This document shows positions 16,354 to 25,883 of a stretch of DNA of 64,000 nucleotides, piece after piece (position 1 is the first letter of the stretch; the number at the start of each line of letters is the position of its first letter). The position numbers were made by a program, and so were the translations under genes. The notes below the pieces were generated by a model, which was not told the DNA's origin, did not search any database, and saw only the letters and a list, made by a program, of their open reading frames with translations. The stretch comes from Bowmanella denitrificans (GTDB lineage Bacteria; Pseudomonadota; Gammaproteobacteria; Enterobacterales; Alteromonadaceae), in contig NZ_PEBU01000013.1 of NCBI RefSeq assembly GCF_002887595.1, positions 96,497-160,496 of the forward strand, written 5' to 3'.

Positions 16354-18896
16354 GTCTGCTCTGCTGGCGTAAACTGCCAGTCGACCAGAGTGTCAGCCTG
16401 CAGCGGACGGGCAAAATAATAGCCCTGAAACCGGCGGCAACCCATTTCTTTGAGCGTGTTAACCTGCCACTGGTGCTCAACACCTTCACAAACTACGTCC
16501 AGATTAAGGTTGTGACTGATGTCAACTATGGCATGCACCAGCTTGAGTGTGCTGGGTGTTTGTAAGTCATCGACGAAGGATTTGTCTATCTTGAGAATAT
16601 CCAGCGGCAGATCCTTCAAATAAGACAAGGACGAATAACCGGTACCAAAGTCATCCAGGGCCAGTTTAAAGCCCATTGCCCGCAGTTTATGTAGCTTGTC
16701 CAATGTCTCATGTTTGTTATCCAGTAACCCTGTCTCAACCAGTTCCAATACGATCTCTGAGGGTTCTATATCGTAATACAGCACCTGCTTTTTCAGGTTC
16801 TCAACAAAGGAAGGATCAACAAACTGCAAAGGGGACACGTTGATGGCTAAGTGATGGGGATAATTTACCTTCTGTCGCCGCCAAATCTGAATTTGCCTGA
16901 ATACCGCTTCAAACAACCACTGACCTAGTTGACGAATTAAGCCGGTCTCTTCTGCTACGCTGATAAACAGGTCAGGTCGGATCATGCCTTTGACTGGATG
17001 AGCCCAGCGGATCAGCGTTTCTGCACCAAGCAGTTGACCATCAGCACTGGTCTGAGGCTGAAAAAGCAGAAAAAACTGGCCTTCTTTTATGGAGTCAGCC
17101 AATTCCTTTTCTAACGACTGACGGCTATCCAGCAATGTCTGCAGAGCCGGATCAAAACGCCGTATACTGCCAGGCCCCTGTTGCTTGGCCTGCTGTTTGG
17201 CCGATTCTGCATAACGCAGCAGCTCTTCAATATTTCTGGCCTGGCATGCCAGTACAGAGCCGATACTGGCACTCAGTTTAAGTTGTCGGTTGGCCAGACG
17301 TATGGGCGTGCGGACCAGACTGGCAAGCATTTCACCATGCAACTTCAGCATCGGATCATCGGGGCTTTCGATACCCTCTTTAATCACCACAAAGCTGTTA
17401 CTGGTATAACGGGCAAGCAAATCCCCTTGTTTCACGTAGGCCTTAAGCTGTTTGCTGATAGCTTGTAGCACTTTGTCACCAACGGCCTGGCCATGTAGTT
17501 TGTTGATCTCTCGAAAACCGTCAATATCAACAATCAATACTTGTAAGGTTGGGTAACCTCGCCAGACTTCCTTTGGCTGGCAGGTTAACCACTCCCACAA
17601 TGTTTTGCGATTGGCCAGCCCGGTCAAACCATCAGTAAAGGCCGCTTGTTTCAGGCTCAGTTCTGCTCGTTCGCGGCGTAACTCTGCCGCCGTACGCTGG
17701 GCAAAAATCATCAGGGTTTGTTCATATTCCGGGATCGCTTCCAGCTCTCGTCTGAACAGTAAAGCGATTAAACCTAACGGCTGGCCATCTGTATCCAATA
17801 TTGGTGCGCCGATATAGGATTGGAAATTTTGCTCTACTAACATGGCGTCATGGGGAAACTGTTTTTGTACATCCCGGTAGTGCGCGCAAATACGTTTGTC
17901 CTTAATGGATTGGCAGGGGGTGTTTTTAAGCGGGTAAATATACCCTTCCGATTTTTCCCCGTCTTTGTACATTGACAACGCCTGTACTACCGCATCATCG
18001 GTACTGTCGGTTTTATACAGACCGACAAAGCATAAATCTGCCTGGTAGAGCTTTTGCAATTGCATGACCTGGCTGTCATAGAAGCTGCAGCCTTGTTGTG
18101 CTTCCATGCTCTTTACCAAACCACGCAAGGCGCCGGCGACACGTTTGCTGGTTGTCAGCGCTTGTTGTAGTTGATTGCGTTGTCGGTGCAGCTGTGATGC
18201 CACATTGATGCACACCAGCAACATAAAATAATTAAAGGTAAAACCAACCAATTGTACTGAGTTGATGCGACCGGTCTGAATGGCCGCCGCCACCATCCAA
18301 CTGGCAAACAGCAGAAGCACAAATATCAGAATAGATATCGCCATTACGCTCTTGCCCTGCTTCTTTAACTCCCAGCAGCGCCACAGTAACCAGATAATCA
18401 TCACCAGACCCGTCAGGTGTAAGAGGATCCCGGACCAATGCAAGGGGCCGACAAAGTTTTGCAACTGCTGCCCTGCTGCACTTTGCCAGGTGATTACTGC
18501 GTTAATCTGACTGAATTTGAGGCCATATGGCTGCATAAAGTTAAGTATGGCCAAGATCAGTGACCAGATAAGCAACAGTTTGAGCCAAACATTAATACCA
18601 TGCTGTTTTGTCCAGACGGCAAAACAATAGAATGCGGTGGGCATTACCGCTATATAACAGGCGGTTTGCAGTTTTAACCAATAGACTGCGGATTCAACAG
18701 GTTGTGCTTCGTGGTAATGAATGGTTGACCATTGATAGAGAGAGACAACCAGACACAGAAAGAAGAAAGACAGATAAGCCTGGTTTTGTCTTTGATACAG
18801 GCCGGATGCCAGCACCATGATTGCAACCATCAGATTCATGGCGATAGACGCAGTAAAAAAGGCAGGAGCTGACAACAGGTTTAAATGCATATTCAT
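16335..18896 (-). CDS. 7TM-GAF-GGDEF(degenerate)-EAL membrane protein, probable c-di-GMP phosphodiesterase
   Basis: An 853-residue membrane protein. About seven hydrophobic helices (about 8-235) resemble the 7TM sensor of some histidine kinases. A GAF domain (about 270-410) is followed by a GGDEF-fold domain whose signature is TSNSF (498-502) instead of GGDEF, so it is unlikely to make c-di-GMP. The EAL domain has ETLIR (Glu626), ELVETG, DDFGTGYSS, LKIDKSF and EGVEH, enough for phosphodiesterase activity. Membrane and GAF inputs probably gate it. The start may be the second ATG (MHLNLL), six bases in. It is divergent from the condensin operon and convergent with the PagL-like gene. Confidence 0.88.
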   Translation of the reverse strand: MNMHLNLLSAPAFFTASIAMNLMVAIMVLASGLYQRQNQAYLSFFFLCLVVSLYQWSTIHYHEAQPVESAVYWLKLQTACYIAVMPTAFYCFAVWTKQHGINVWLKLLLIWSLILAILNFMQPYGLKFSQINAVITWQSAAGQQLQNFVGPLHWSGILLHLTGLVMIIWLLWRCWELKKQGKSVMAISILIFVLLLFASWMVAAAIQTGRINSVQLVGFTFNYFMLLVCINVASQLHRQRNQLQQALTTSKRVAGALRGLVKSMEAQQGCSFYDSQVMQLQKLYQADLCFVGLYKTDSTDDAVVQALSMYKDGEKSEGYIYPLKNTPCQSIKDKRICAHYRDVQKQFPHDAMLVEQNFQSYIGAPILDTDGQPLGLIALLFRRELEAIPEYEQTLMIFAQRTAAELRRERAELSLKQAAFTDGLTGLANRKTLWEWLTCQPKEVWRGYPTLQVLIVDIDGFREINKLHGQAVGDKVLQAISKQLKAYVKQGDLLARYTSNSFVVIKEGIESPDDPMLKLHGEMLASLVRTPIRLANRQLKLSASIGSVLACQARNIEELLRYAESAKQQAKQQGPGSIRRFDPALQTLLDSRQSLEKELADSIKEGQFFLLFQPQTSADGQLLGAETLIRWAHPVKGMIRPDLFISVAEETGLIRQLGQWLFEAVFRQIQIWRRQKVNYPHHLAINVSPLQFVDPSFVENLKKQVLYYDIEPSEIVLELVETGLLDNKHETLDKLHKLRAMGFKLALDDFGTGYSSLSYLKDLPLDILKIDKSFVDDLQTPSTLKLVHAIVDISHNLNLDVVCEGVEHQWQVNTLKEMGCRRFQGYYFARPLQADTLVDWQFTPAEQTQNQRA

Positions 18897-19097
18897 TTCT
18901 CTTTAGCTTTTTCCCTTGCAATACATCAATGTGTCAGCCTTGAGTATCAACCATATTGCCTATCTATCAAGCTTGCCTTGGATAGTGAATTGAATTGCCG
19001 CCTTGGTATAGAATAGTCCTTTGCTTTGCGGCCCAGAGAGTTCGCACTTTGGCGCTTGTAGTTGGATGGATGTTGCCATCCCCGAATAAGGAACCTT

Positions 19098-22000
19098 ATG
19101 CCTGGACTAGTTCGCCTGATTCTGATTGATACCCACCTGCCAGGGGTGGTGGAACTTAAACTCGACGGCCACACCAATATATGTGGCACCAATGCATCGG
19201 GAAAAACCACTCTGCAACGCCTTATCCCGGTTTTTTACGGCGAATATCCCAGCCGCGTGGTACCCGCTACTCGTGACAGTTTCGAGCGTTGGTATCTGCC
19301 CCGTGAATCCAGTTTTATTATCTATGAGTATCGCACCGGTGAAGAAGAGCTTTGCCAATTGGTATTGACCTCCACCGGCAACGGTGTGAACTACCGCTTT
19401 ATCGCCAAAGGCTTTGATCTGGACGACTACCTGTACCAGAACAAAAACGGCAAACATACCAGTCTGCCGGCGGTAGAGCAGGCCAGAACCCTGGCCCGCA
19501 ATGGCTATACCGTCAGTAAGCAGCTCAACACTAAGGATTTTCGCGCTGTTCTGCAAAATGACAGGGGAGTGATGAACGCCTCCAGCAATGGTAGGGAACT
19601 GTTGGGCTATGCACGCATTTTTGCCCTGTGTGAAACTCAGCATAGCCTGCGCCATATAGAGAAACTGGCCAAGGCTGTGCATTCCCGTGAAGGCAAGATG
19701 GAGACCATCAAGGCCATGATTGCCGCGATTCTGGAAGAAGACGGGGTGCAACCACCCAGTTCCGGGTTGAGTCGCAATAAGGTAGAAGACTGGATCCGTG
19801 AATGTCATCTGATCAAAGAATTTGATGCCATCCGTCCTCAGTTCAGCCGCCTGGAGCAGGCTAACCACGAGTTGAGCCAGAGCGAAATTCGCCTGGCACA
19901 ACTGCGTCAGCAATTTTCCATTGATTTAAGCCAACTGGCCGCCAGCTTAGTGCAGCACGAAGGTAAGCTGGAAGAGACGGTGCTGAGCTTGCGTAAACAG
20001 GAAAGCGACTGGGCCATTCAGCGTGACCACCTTAACCAGCAACTGTCTGAGGCTAAAGCTGAAGTACGCACGTATGAAAGTGATCTGGAGCGGGTCGAGA
20101 AGGAATACCAGGACTGGCAGGACAAAGACATTGAGACCCTGCAGAAAAACCTGAATCAGTTGGGTCAGTGGCAAAGTCAACTGGATGGTGCGCAAAATCG
20201 TTACAGCCTGCTGACCGATCAACACCAGGATGTTGAGTCCAGTTACAACAAGCAACTGGCTGCCATCAGCGAGAAACTCAGCCAGGAGCAGGAACTTTAC
20301 GGCGAGAAGCAGCAGGAGCTAAAGGAAAAACTGGCCGACGCCCGCACCGATGAGCAGCGCAAACTGGCCGAATTGCGCCAGGATTATCAACAACAATTAA
20401 GCGAAGCTCAGCAAGACTACCAGCAGCGTTTGCAGGAACTAAAGGTTCAGCATGCTGAGCTGTCAGCCGCCTTGCGCAATGCAGGCTTCAATGAGTTTGA
20501 GCAAAGTCAGGTTGCGCTGCTGGAAGAAAGTATTCAGGAGGCAGCCGATCTGGAAGATGCCGGGCGCGATAAGCAGCGCCGCTTGGCTCAGGAACTCAGT
20601 AACAGTCAGAAGTCCCGTCACCAGGCAAGCGTCGAGCTGGAGCAGGCCCGTAAGCAGTTTGCCAAAGCCCAGCAGCAGGTGGATAAAATCGAAGCGCTGC
20701 TGTACCCCGGCCAGGGCAGCTTGCTGGAGTTTGTGCGCCGTGAAATGCCGGACTGGCCCAAATCCTTAGGTAAAGTGATTAATGCTGAACTGCTGACCCG
20801 TAAGGACCTGAAGCCCGAGCTGGGTGAAGTGCATGACAGCCTGTTTGGTCTGAAACTGGATGTTTCACTGCTGGATACGCCTGATTATGCTCACAGTGAA
20901 CAGCAGTTACAGTCACAACTGGACAGTGCACAGCGTCTGCTGGCCGAAGCTGTTGAACAACAGAATCTGGCGGAGCAGAAACTGGCACAGGCCTCAGAGG
21001 TCGTGCGTAACCAGGAACTGAAGCAGGCTCAGGCCGACAGTGAACAGCGCACCCTGGAAGCGAACCGCAAGCGTCTGCAACAAGATAAAGACCAGTTATT
21101 GCAGGAATATCGAGCGGCCCTGGCCGAACGCAAGCAACAGAATAAAGACCGACTGAAGGACAATGAAAAGCGTCAGCAGCAGGTGCAAAGCCAGCAGCAG
21201 CAAGCGCTGGACGAAATTCGTGATCAACTGCGTGACGCAGAGACCGAACTGCAATTCCATTGGCAGCAGGTAACCGACGACTTGCGTAGCCAGATTGCGC
21301 AGGTGGAACAGCATATCCAGCATAGCCGCCAGCAGGCCACTAACGACAAGAAACAAGCGCAGTTGTGGCTGCAAAACGAGTTAGCCAAACGCGGAGTCGA
21401 TGTTGACGAAATTGCTGAGCTGCGTAAGCAAATCGAGACATTAAAAACAGATATTCTTAAAACAGAAAAGAGCCGCGGGCTGGTTAAAGATTACGAGCAC
21501 TGGCACGCCACGGTGTATTTGCAACACAAGGTCACCTGGCAGCAGGGCCTGGCCCGTGCCCGCAAGGTGCAGGCTGAATCGGAAAGGGAGCTTGCCAAGC
21601 AGGAGGGGGCCTATAAAGAACAGCGCAGCCAACTGAAGGAATTGCAGACCCAGGTCGAACAATTGCTGAAAACCGCCAGGGAACAGGAACTTGACGTAAA
21701 GAATATTTATTCCCAGCTGAATAAACTGAGCTTACCTAAAGCTGAGTCGGCGGTGGATAAAGGCAGTATTGTGCAGCGCTTGGGTGAAGGTCAGCAGTTA
21801 CTGCAAAGTCGCGACAAACTGCTTAGCGATATTAAAGCCTATGTTGAGCATTTTGATTCTCTAATTGCCAGCCAGGCAGGTACCGGACTGGCGGAAACCT
21901 GGGAGCGTTCCAGGGAAGAATGTGCGGTAATCAATGCCCAGGGGGTACGCACAGTGGATCACCGCCGCCTGGTCAGCCATTTGGATCAGTTACTCAATGT

Positions 22001-22772
22001 ATTGATTCCGCAGAAGCTACAGGGGCTTCGCGACCTGGGGCGTACCTTTGGTGCCGACCTTAGCCAATACTACAAAGTCCTGGAAGATATTGATAAACGC
22101 ATTGTCACGCAAAGTCGACGGATTAGTCAGGAGGTTGAAGAAGAGTTATTCCTGGATGGCGTATCTGACTCTGCCGTGCGTATTCGTTCACGTATCAGTG
22201 AATTAGAATTCTGGCCAGAACTCACTCAGTTTAATCGCTTATATCAGGAATGGTTGGAAGACGGTGCGGCCGATTTGCCACCCGATGACTATGCCATGAG
22301 TATGCGTAGGGTAATGGATATTCTTGGTCGCGCGGCCTTATCTGGTGGCATTGGTAAGTTACTGGATATTGAATTGCAGTTACGTGAAGGTAAGAGCGAT
22401 CTGGTGATCCGCACTGACCGGCAATTAAATGAATCCTCCAGCCACGGTATGGCCTACCTGATTTTGTGTAAGTTCCTGCTGGCCTTTACCCGTTTGTTAC
22501 GCGGTAAAGCCAATGCAGTTATTCACTGGCCTATTGATGAGCTCGGTACCTTGCACCAAAGCAATGTGAAGAAAATCTTTGATGCCTGTCAGAACAACAA
22601 TATTTCCGTGGTGGGCGCCTTCCCCAACCCCGAGTCAGAGGTATTGACGCTGTTTGACAATCGCTACCTTATTGATAAAGCCAGCCGCAAACTGCAAGTG
22701 GTGCAGCCCAAAGTCAGTGCGATTAGTGAGCGCTTGCGTCAACGTGCCCAGCAACAGGAGAAAAGCGCATGA
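19098..22772 (+). CDS. SMC/MukB-like ATPase of a condensin-TOPRIM operon
   Basis: About 1224 residues. Start ATG19098 (MPGLVRLILID) has AAGGA five bases upstream. Walker A GTNASGKTT (30-38) lies in the N-terminal head. A long Gln/Glu/Leu-rich coiled coil (about 240-960) has a central non-coil hinge-like region near residues 540-620. The C-terminal head has Walker B with Asp1147-Glu1148 (WPIDELG). The ABC signature region reads NESSSHGM (1111-1118) instead of the usual SGG/STGE form. It resembles MukB/MksB/JetC, the motor of chromosome condensins and Wadjet anti-plasmid systems. It overlaps the next gene by four bases. Function in plasmid defence or DNA loop extrusion is inferred from the operon. 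Confidence 0.82.
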   Translation: MPGLVRLILIDTHLPGVVELKLDGHTNICGTNASGKTTLQRLIPVFYGEYPSRVVPATRDSFERWYLPRESSFIIYEYRTGEEELCQLVLTSTGNGVNYRFIAKGFDLDDYLYQNKNGKHTSLPAVEQARTLARNGYTVSKQLNTKDFRAVLQNDRGVMNASSNGRELLGYARIFALCETQHSLRHIEKLAKAVHSREGKMETIKAMIAAILEEDGVQPPSSGLSRNKVEDWIRECHLIKEFDAIRPQFSRLEQANHELSQSEIRLAQLRQQFSIDLSQLAASLVQHEGKLEETVLSLRKQESDWAIQRDHLNQQLSEAKAEVRTYESDLERVEKEYQDWQDKDIETLQKNLNQLGQWQSQLDGAQNRYSLLTDQHQDVESSYNKQLAAISEKLSQEQELYGEKQQELKEKLADARTDEQRKLAELRQDYQQQLSEAQQDYQQRLQELKVQHAELSAALRNAGFNEFEQSQVALLEESIQEAADLEDAGRDKQRRLAQELSNSQKSRHQASVELEQARKQFAKAQQQVDKIEALLYPGQGSLLEFVRREMPDWPKSLGKVINAELLTRKDLKPELGEVHDSLFGLKLDVSLLDTPDYAHSEQQLQSQLDSAQRLLAEAVEQQNLAEQKLAQASEVVRNQELKQAQADSEQRTLEANRKRLQQDKDQLLQEYRAALAERKQQNKDRLKDNEKRQQQVQSQQQQALDEIRDQLRDAETELQFHWQQVTDDLRSQIAQVEQHIQHSRQQATNDKKQAQLWLQNELAKRGVDVDEIAELRKQIETLKTDILKTEKSRGLVKDYEHWHATVYLQHKVTWQQGLARARKVQAESERELAKQEGAYKEQRSQLKELQTQVEQLLKTAREQELDVKNIYSQLNKLSLPKAESAVDKGSIVQRLGEGQQLLQSRDKLLSDIKAYVEHFDSLIASQAGTGLAETWERSREECAVINAQGVRTVDHRRLVSHLDQLLNVLIPQKLQGLRDLGRTFGADLSQYYKVLEDIDKRIVTQSRRISQEVEEELFLDGVSDSAVRIRSRISELEFWPELTQFNRLYQEWLEDGAADLPPDDYAMSMRRVMDILGRAALSGGIGKLLDIELQLREGKSDLVIRTDRQLNESSSHGMAYLILCKFLLAFTRLLRGKANAVIHWPIDELGTLHQSNVKKIFDACQNNNISVVGAFPNPESEVLTLFDNRYLIDKASRKLQVVQPKVSAISERLRQRAQQQEKSA

Positions 22773-23404
22773 TCAGTGAACAAGGTCGTATTCTTGAGCG
22801 TCTGCTGTCTGGCGATTTTATTTGTGAAATCAGTGACGAAGACGGCTGGCGCTATTTAAAACAAAGTGCCAACTTTGAAGCGGTGGACCAATACCTGGCC
22901 ACCTTAAACCGCAGTTTGTCGAGCGCAGCCGACGGTCAGGTATTTTTTGCCGCCTATCGCACCTTGGGAGACAGTGAGCGTAAGGTATTGTCATCGCAGT
23001 TTCAGGAAATAGCTGCGGGCTTGTTGCCCCTGGTGGAATGGTTACTGCTGGTGCAACAAAGCAGTGGCTCGGATGTGCCAGTAACTCAGGGCAGCACCAT
23101 TCGTTCAAATGAATTGCAAAGCACCATCGAGGACACCCCGGCTTACAAAGAGCAGTTAGCCAAGATTGCCCGTTATCGTTTGTTTAACTCCAACAGTGTT
23201 GAGGTGGTCGGGCAGTTAAATCTGGTATTTAAACGCTTAACTGAGCTGGGCTACCTGATGAAACCCAACCCGGATAAACTGATTTATATTGCCACCGGCA
23301 AAATAGATTACCTGTATGAAGTGCTGCGCTTTATTGATGAGACCGAAGCGCTGTCGCTGGCGGAGCAGGCCGAATCTGCCATTCAGCAAGGGAGCCTGCT
23401 GTGA
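22769..23404 (+). CDS. MukE/MksE (JetB)-like condensin accessory protein
   Basis: A 211-residue protein of winged-helix type. Its length matches the MksE/MukE/JetB group. The C-terminal part contains FNSNSVEVVGQLNLVFKRLT and a beta wing (DKLIYIATGK), as expected of a tandem winged-helix KITE subunit. KITE proteins bind the kleisin linker and DNA. The ATG overlaps the SMC stop (ATGA), and its own stop overlaps the next gene's GTG (GTGA), which argues for equal translation of all subunits. The family call rests on size, fold pattern and gene position rather than on one motif. Confidence 0.7.
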   Translation: MISEQGRILERLLSGDFICEISDEDGWRYLKQSANFEAVDQYLATLNRSLSSAADGQVFFAAYRTLGDSERKVLSSQFQEIAAGLLPLVEWLLLVQQSSGSDVPVTQGSTIRSNELQSTIEDTPAYKEQLAKIARYRLFNSNSVEVVGQLNLVFKRLTELGYLMKPNPDKLIYIATGKIDYLYEVLRFIDETEALSLAEQAESAIQQGSLL

Positions 23405-24621
23405 ATCAGAATTTGCATCAGGCCGGGGTTAAACTGCTTAATGCCCTGTCGCGCAATGCCGATTTGATTATGCAGGTGTACTTAAGCGGTACCCTGCATG
23501 AAAGTGAGGCAAGTCCCGGTGTTATCGATAACCTTAAGAAACTCGGTGTGTTATGGCGGCCTGAACCTGGTGCGCCGCTGCGCCTGAAAAAGGCCATCCG
23601 TAATTTACTGGAAGGCAGTTTACATGATGAGCGCAACCGGCAGATCGACACCAATATCGGCTCGGCACTGGCCAGTCTCAAAACCCTGGCCCAGCATTAT
23701 AAAGAAGCGCTGCATAATCATCGTTATGCCGAAGCCCAGGCGCATTTAAATGATCTGGCTGAACATGTTTATGCCCTGGCTGAGTCATTAGCAAACAGCG
23801 TGCGTACTTTGTTTAGCCGTATTAATAATGAATTCGGTTATGTGGCCTCTATTGATGCCAAAATTCGTGAAAACGAGCTTGCGCAAAGTCAGGTGTCTGA
23901 GCTGCTTAGCCAACTGGAAATGTTCCGCTTTGATGAGCTGTCCGAAGTGGCTGGCGGCCTGCGTGAGCTTCGCCATCTGCTGGTGGTCGCCCTGCAGCAA
24001 AGCTTCTCGCGTTGCACTCAGGAACTGAGTATGGCGCAGTCGCGTCTGTTGGAACTGCTTGGGCGCTTCCGCGAGTTTCGCGGCCGCACCCGCCTGCTTA
24101 AGGGCTTTTTGCTACATATGGAGCAGCAGCCCGATTTTGTACCGGCTAATTATGCCAATCACAGCCAGGTACCGGCGTTGTTTAATCTGGCCAAGCCATT
24201 ACTGCAACCTGCGGCGGTGGATGTAAACCGGGTTGACCATGAGCAGGATCTGCTACTGCTGGTTGGGCGCATTAAGGCCCTGCATCGCACCGAAAAACCC
24301 CATGATGAGGAGCGTAATGCTCAGGCTATAGATGTGGAAAGTCAGGGCCAGGTGGAGCTGGACGATAAGGCCATTCATCAGGCGGTGGAAGCCTATTTCT
24401 GCGAAGTGATTGATACGGGCAAGCGTTTAACAGCCTTACAATATCTGACCAGCCAGGCACTGGAATTTGATCCAGAAGTATGGATTTACCAGGTAATTGG
24501 CGGCTACCAGGGCCTGGCCGAAGAAGATCGCCAATATTTCGCCCTGGAACCGGAAATCGAGGACCATCCAATATTTACCGGCAATAAAATTGTGCGCGAT
24601 GTGGAACTGGGGCTGCGCTAG
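23401..24621 (+). CDS. MukF/MksF (JetA)-like kleisin
   Basis: A 406-residue, mostly helical protein starting GTG. The first 75 residues resemble a winged-helix dimerisation domain (VIDNLKKLGVLWRP), followed by a long helical middle (about 90-270) like the MukF/MksF four-helix bundle. The C-terminal part (about 320-406) is a separate alpha/beta domain that would bind the ATPase head as a kleisin. Primary motifs are weak, so the assignment depends on position between the KITE-like and TOPRIM genes and on size. Some databases label relatives as unrelated enzymes; I see no support for that. Start and stop are tightly packed with neighbours. Confidence 0.68.
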   Translation: MNQNLHQAGVKLLNALSRNADLIMQVYLSGTLHESEASPGVIDNLKKLGVLWRPEPGAPLRLKKAIRNLLEGSLHDERNRQIDTNIGSALASLKTLAQHYKEALHNHRYAEAQAHLNDLAEHVYALAESLANSVRTLFSRINNEFGYVASIDAKIRENELAQSQVSELLSQLEMFRFDELSEVAGGLRELRHLLVVALQQSFSRCTQELSMAQSRLLELLGRFREFRGRTRLLKGFLLHMEQQPDFVPANYANHSQVPALFNLAKPLLQPAAVDVNRVDHEQDLLLLVGRIKALHRTEKPHDEERNAQAIDVESQGQVELDDKAIHQAVEAYFCEVIDTGKRLTALQYLTSQALEFDPEVWIYQVIGGYQGLAEEDRQYFALEPEIEDHPIFTGNKIVRDVELGLR

Positions 24622-24638
24622 CTTAAGTTGGCATAGTT

Positions 24639-25493
24639 ATGGAACTTAATCGCCGCGACATCAATACCCTCAGCCGTTTTTTGCAGGATCAGGAATGCCT
24701 GCAAAAACGCTTTGGCTCAGCGCTGACACAATGGCTGGTGGACAATTATGGCGATCTGTTCCGACAGCAAGGCCAGATATGCAGCTTCAGCTCTGAGCAA
24801 AAACGCCGACTACGGGACGAGCTGCAAAAGGATTACCCGCGTTTTGACTGGTTGCAGGGACTGGAAACAGGTCTTGAACGCCTGGCCGTTACAGCCAGGC
24901 TGAACCAGGAAAAACTGGCCGATATTCGTCCCGATGATGATTTTGTGCTGGTTCGTCAGCGTGATGGTCTTATGCATACCTGCGGCCTCGATCTTCAGCT
25001 TCCCCCGCAAAGTTCGCTGCGTCTACCTGTTGAGCTGCTATTGCAAACTCCACCCAAGCAGATACTGGTGGTGGAAAATCTGGATGTATTTGATCACTGG
25101 CAGCGCGCCTGCGTAGCGGACGATATTGCCGACTCTTTGTTGGTTTACCGTGGCCATAACCGTCTGAACAGCGGCTTGAAGAAGTTGCTAACCCAGTTAC
25201 CATCACACACGCAGGTGATTATGTTTAGTGACCTTGATCCCAAGGGGCTGGAAATTGCCATCAGCCTGCCTATGGTGACGCATATGTTGTTGCCTGCCAA
25301 TCGCTGTGAACAACTGATCATGCGCAGCAGCCCAGGGGTTTTTAAAAAGCAGGGTAAGGCTTGTGCCTTTTTACGCAGACAGTTAACCAACGGCTGGCAG
25401 CCCTGGACCGACTGGGTGCTGAGCGGGCGCCTGGCGATAATGCAGCAGCATTTTCTGCAGATGGGCACCGAGCTTATCAGCGTCCCTCGGTAG
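24639..25493 (+). CDS. TOPRIM-domain protein (JetD/MksG-like nuclease)
   Basis: A 284-residue protein. The N-terminal half (about 1-110) looks like a winged-helix DNA-binding domain. The C-terminal half is a TOPRIM fold with Glu146 (VVENLDVF) and Asp198-Leu-Asp200 (SDLDPKGLEIA), the Glu and DxD residues that coordinate metal. In Wadjet, JetD is the nuclease that cleaves plasmid DNA extruded by the SMC complex. Here the protein is shorter than the 380-400 residues I recall for JetD, and its N-terminus may differ from DUF3322. It begins 17 bases after the kleisin stop. Nuclease activity is inferred. Confidence 0.75.
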   Translation: MELNRRDINTLSRFLQDQECLQKRFGSALTQWLVDNYGDLFRQQGQICSFSSEQKRRLRDELQKDYPRFDWLQGLETGLERLAVTARLNQEKLADIRPDDDFVLVRQRDGLMHTCGLDLQLPPQSSLRLPVELLLQTPPKQILVVENLDVFDHWQRACVADDIADSLLVYRGHNRLNSGLKKLLTQLPSHTQVIMFSDLDPKGLEIAISLPMVTHMLLPANRCEQLIMRSSPGVFKKQGKACAFLRRQLTNGWQPWTDWVLSGRLAIMQQHFLQMGTELISVPR

Positions 25494-25502
25494 CGGATTT
25501 GC

Positions 25503-25722
25503 TTATGCACCGCCAAGAAGCAGAGAGCGCAGGATATACATCAAAAAAATTTCTGTCTTTCTCCGTGCCCTCCGTGCCCTCTGTGCCTCTGTGGTGATAT
25601 TTATCCAACTGAAATATTGATAACCACAGAGGCACAGAGAACACAGAGTGGTTGCAGATAATGTCACTCTGCACGCTATTTTCCGCGTCTCTGCGGTGAA
25701 CGTATTTTCGTGGTGTTCAGGT
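25503..25722. repeat. Dispersed ~220 bp repeat, copy 1
   Basis: The sequence contains CCTCTGTGGT and its reverse complement ACCACAGAGG, flanking a short A/T-rich loop, with GCACAGAGAACACAGAG arms. It resembles the second copy at 31890-32109 over its full length, in the same orientation. It fills most of the gap between the TOPRIM gene and the exporter operon. No ORF in it is convincing. Confidence 0.75.
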
Positions 25723-25883
25723 GTTACTAGGTTGAAAATGTACCAGCGTCATGTTTTGCAATACCATGTTGCTGTACAGAAGGAATCCGAACCATAAGCT
25801 TGTTCGATATCAATAAGCCGTCAGGATGATATTGTTATCCTGGGCCTGATTGGGTGAACCAGAAAAATCAAGGAGTGAATGAG

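Noticed and set aside
19107..19913. Minus-strand frame of 268 codons under the SMC gene
   Set aside because: It lies wholly antisense to the Walker A region of a well-supported gene, with no recognisable domain.
25503..25722. Possible CRISPR array in the GCACAGAGAACACAGAG repeats
   Set aside because: The units are not regularly spaced and there are no unique spacers or cas genes; it is a dispersed repeat with a hairpin.
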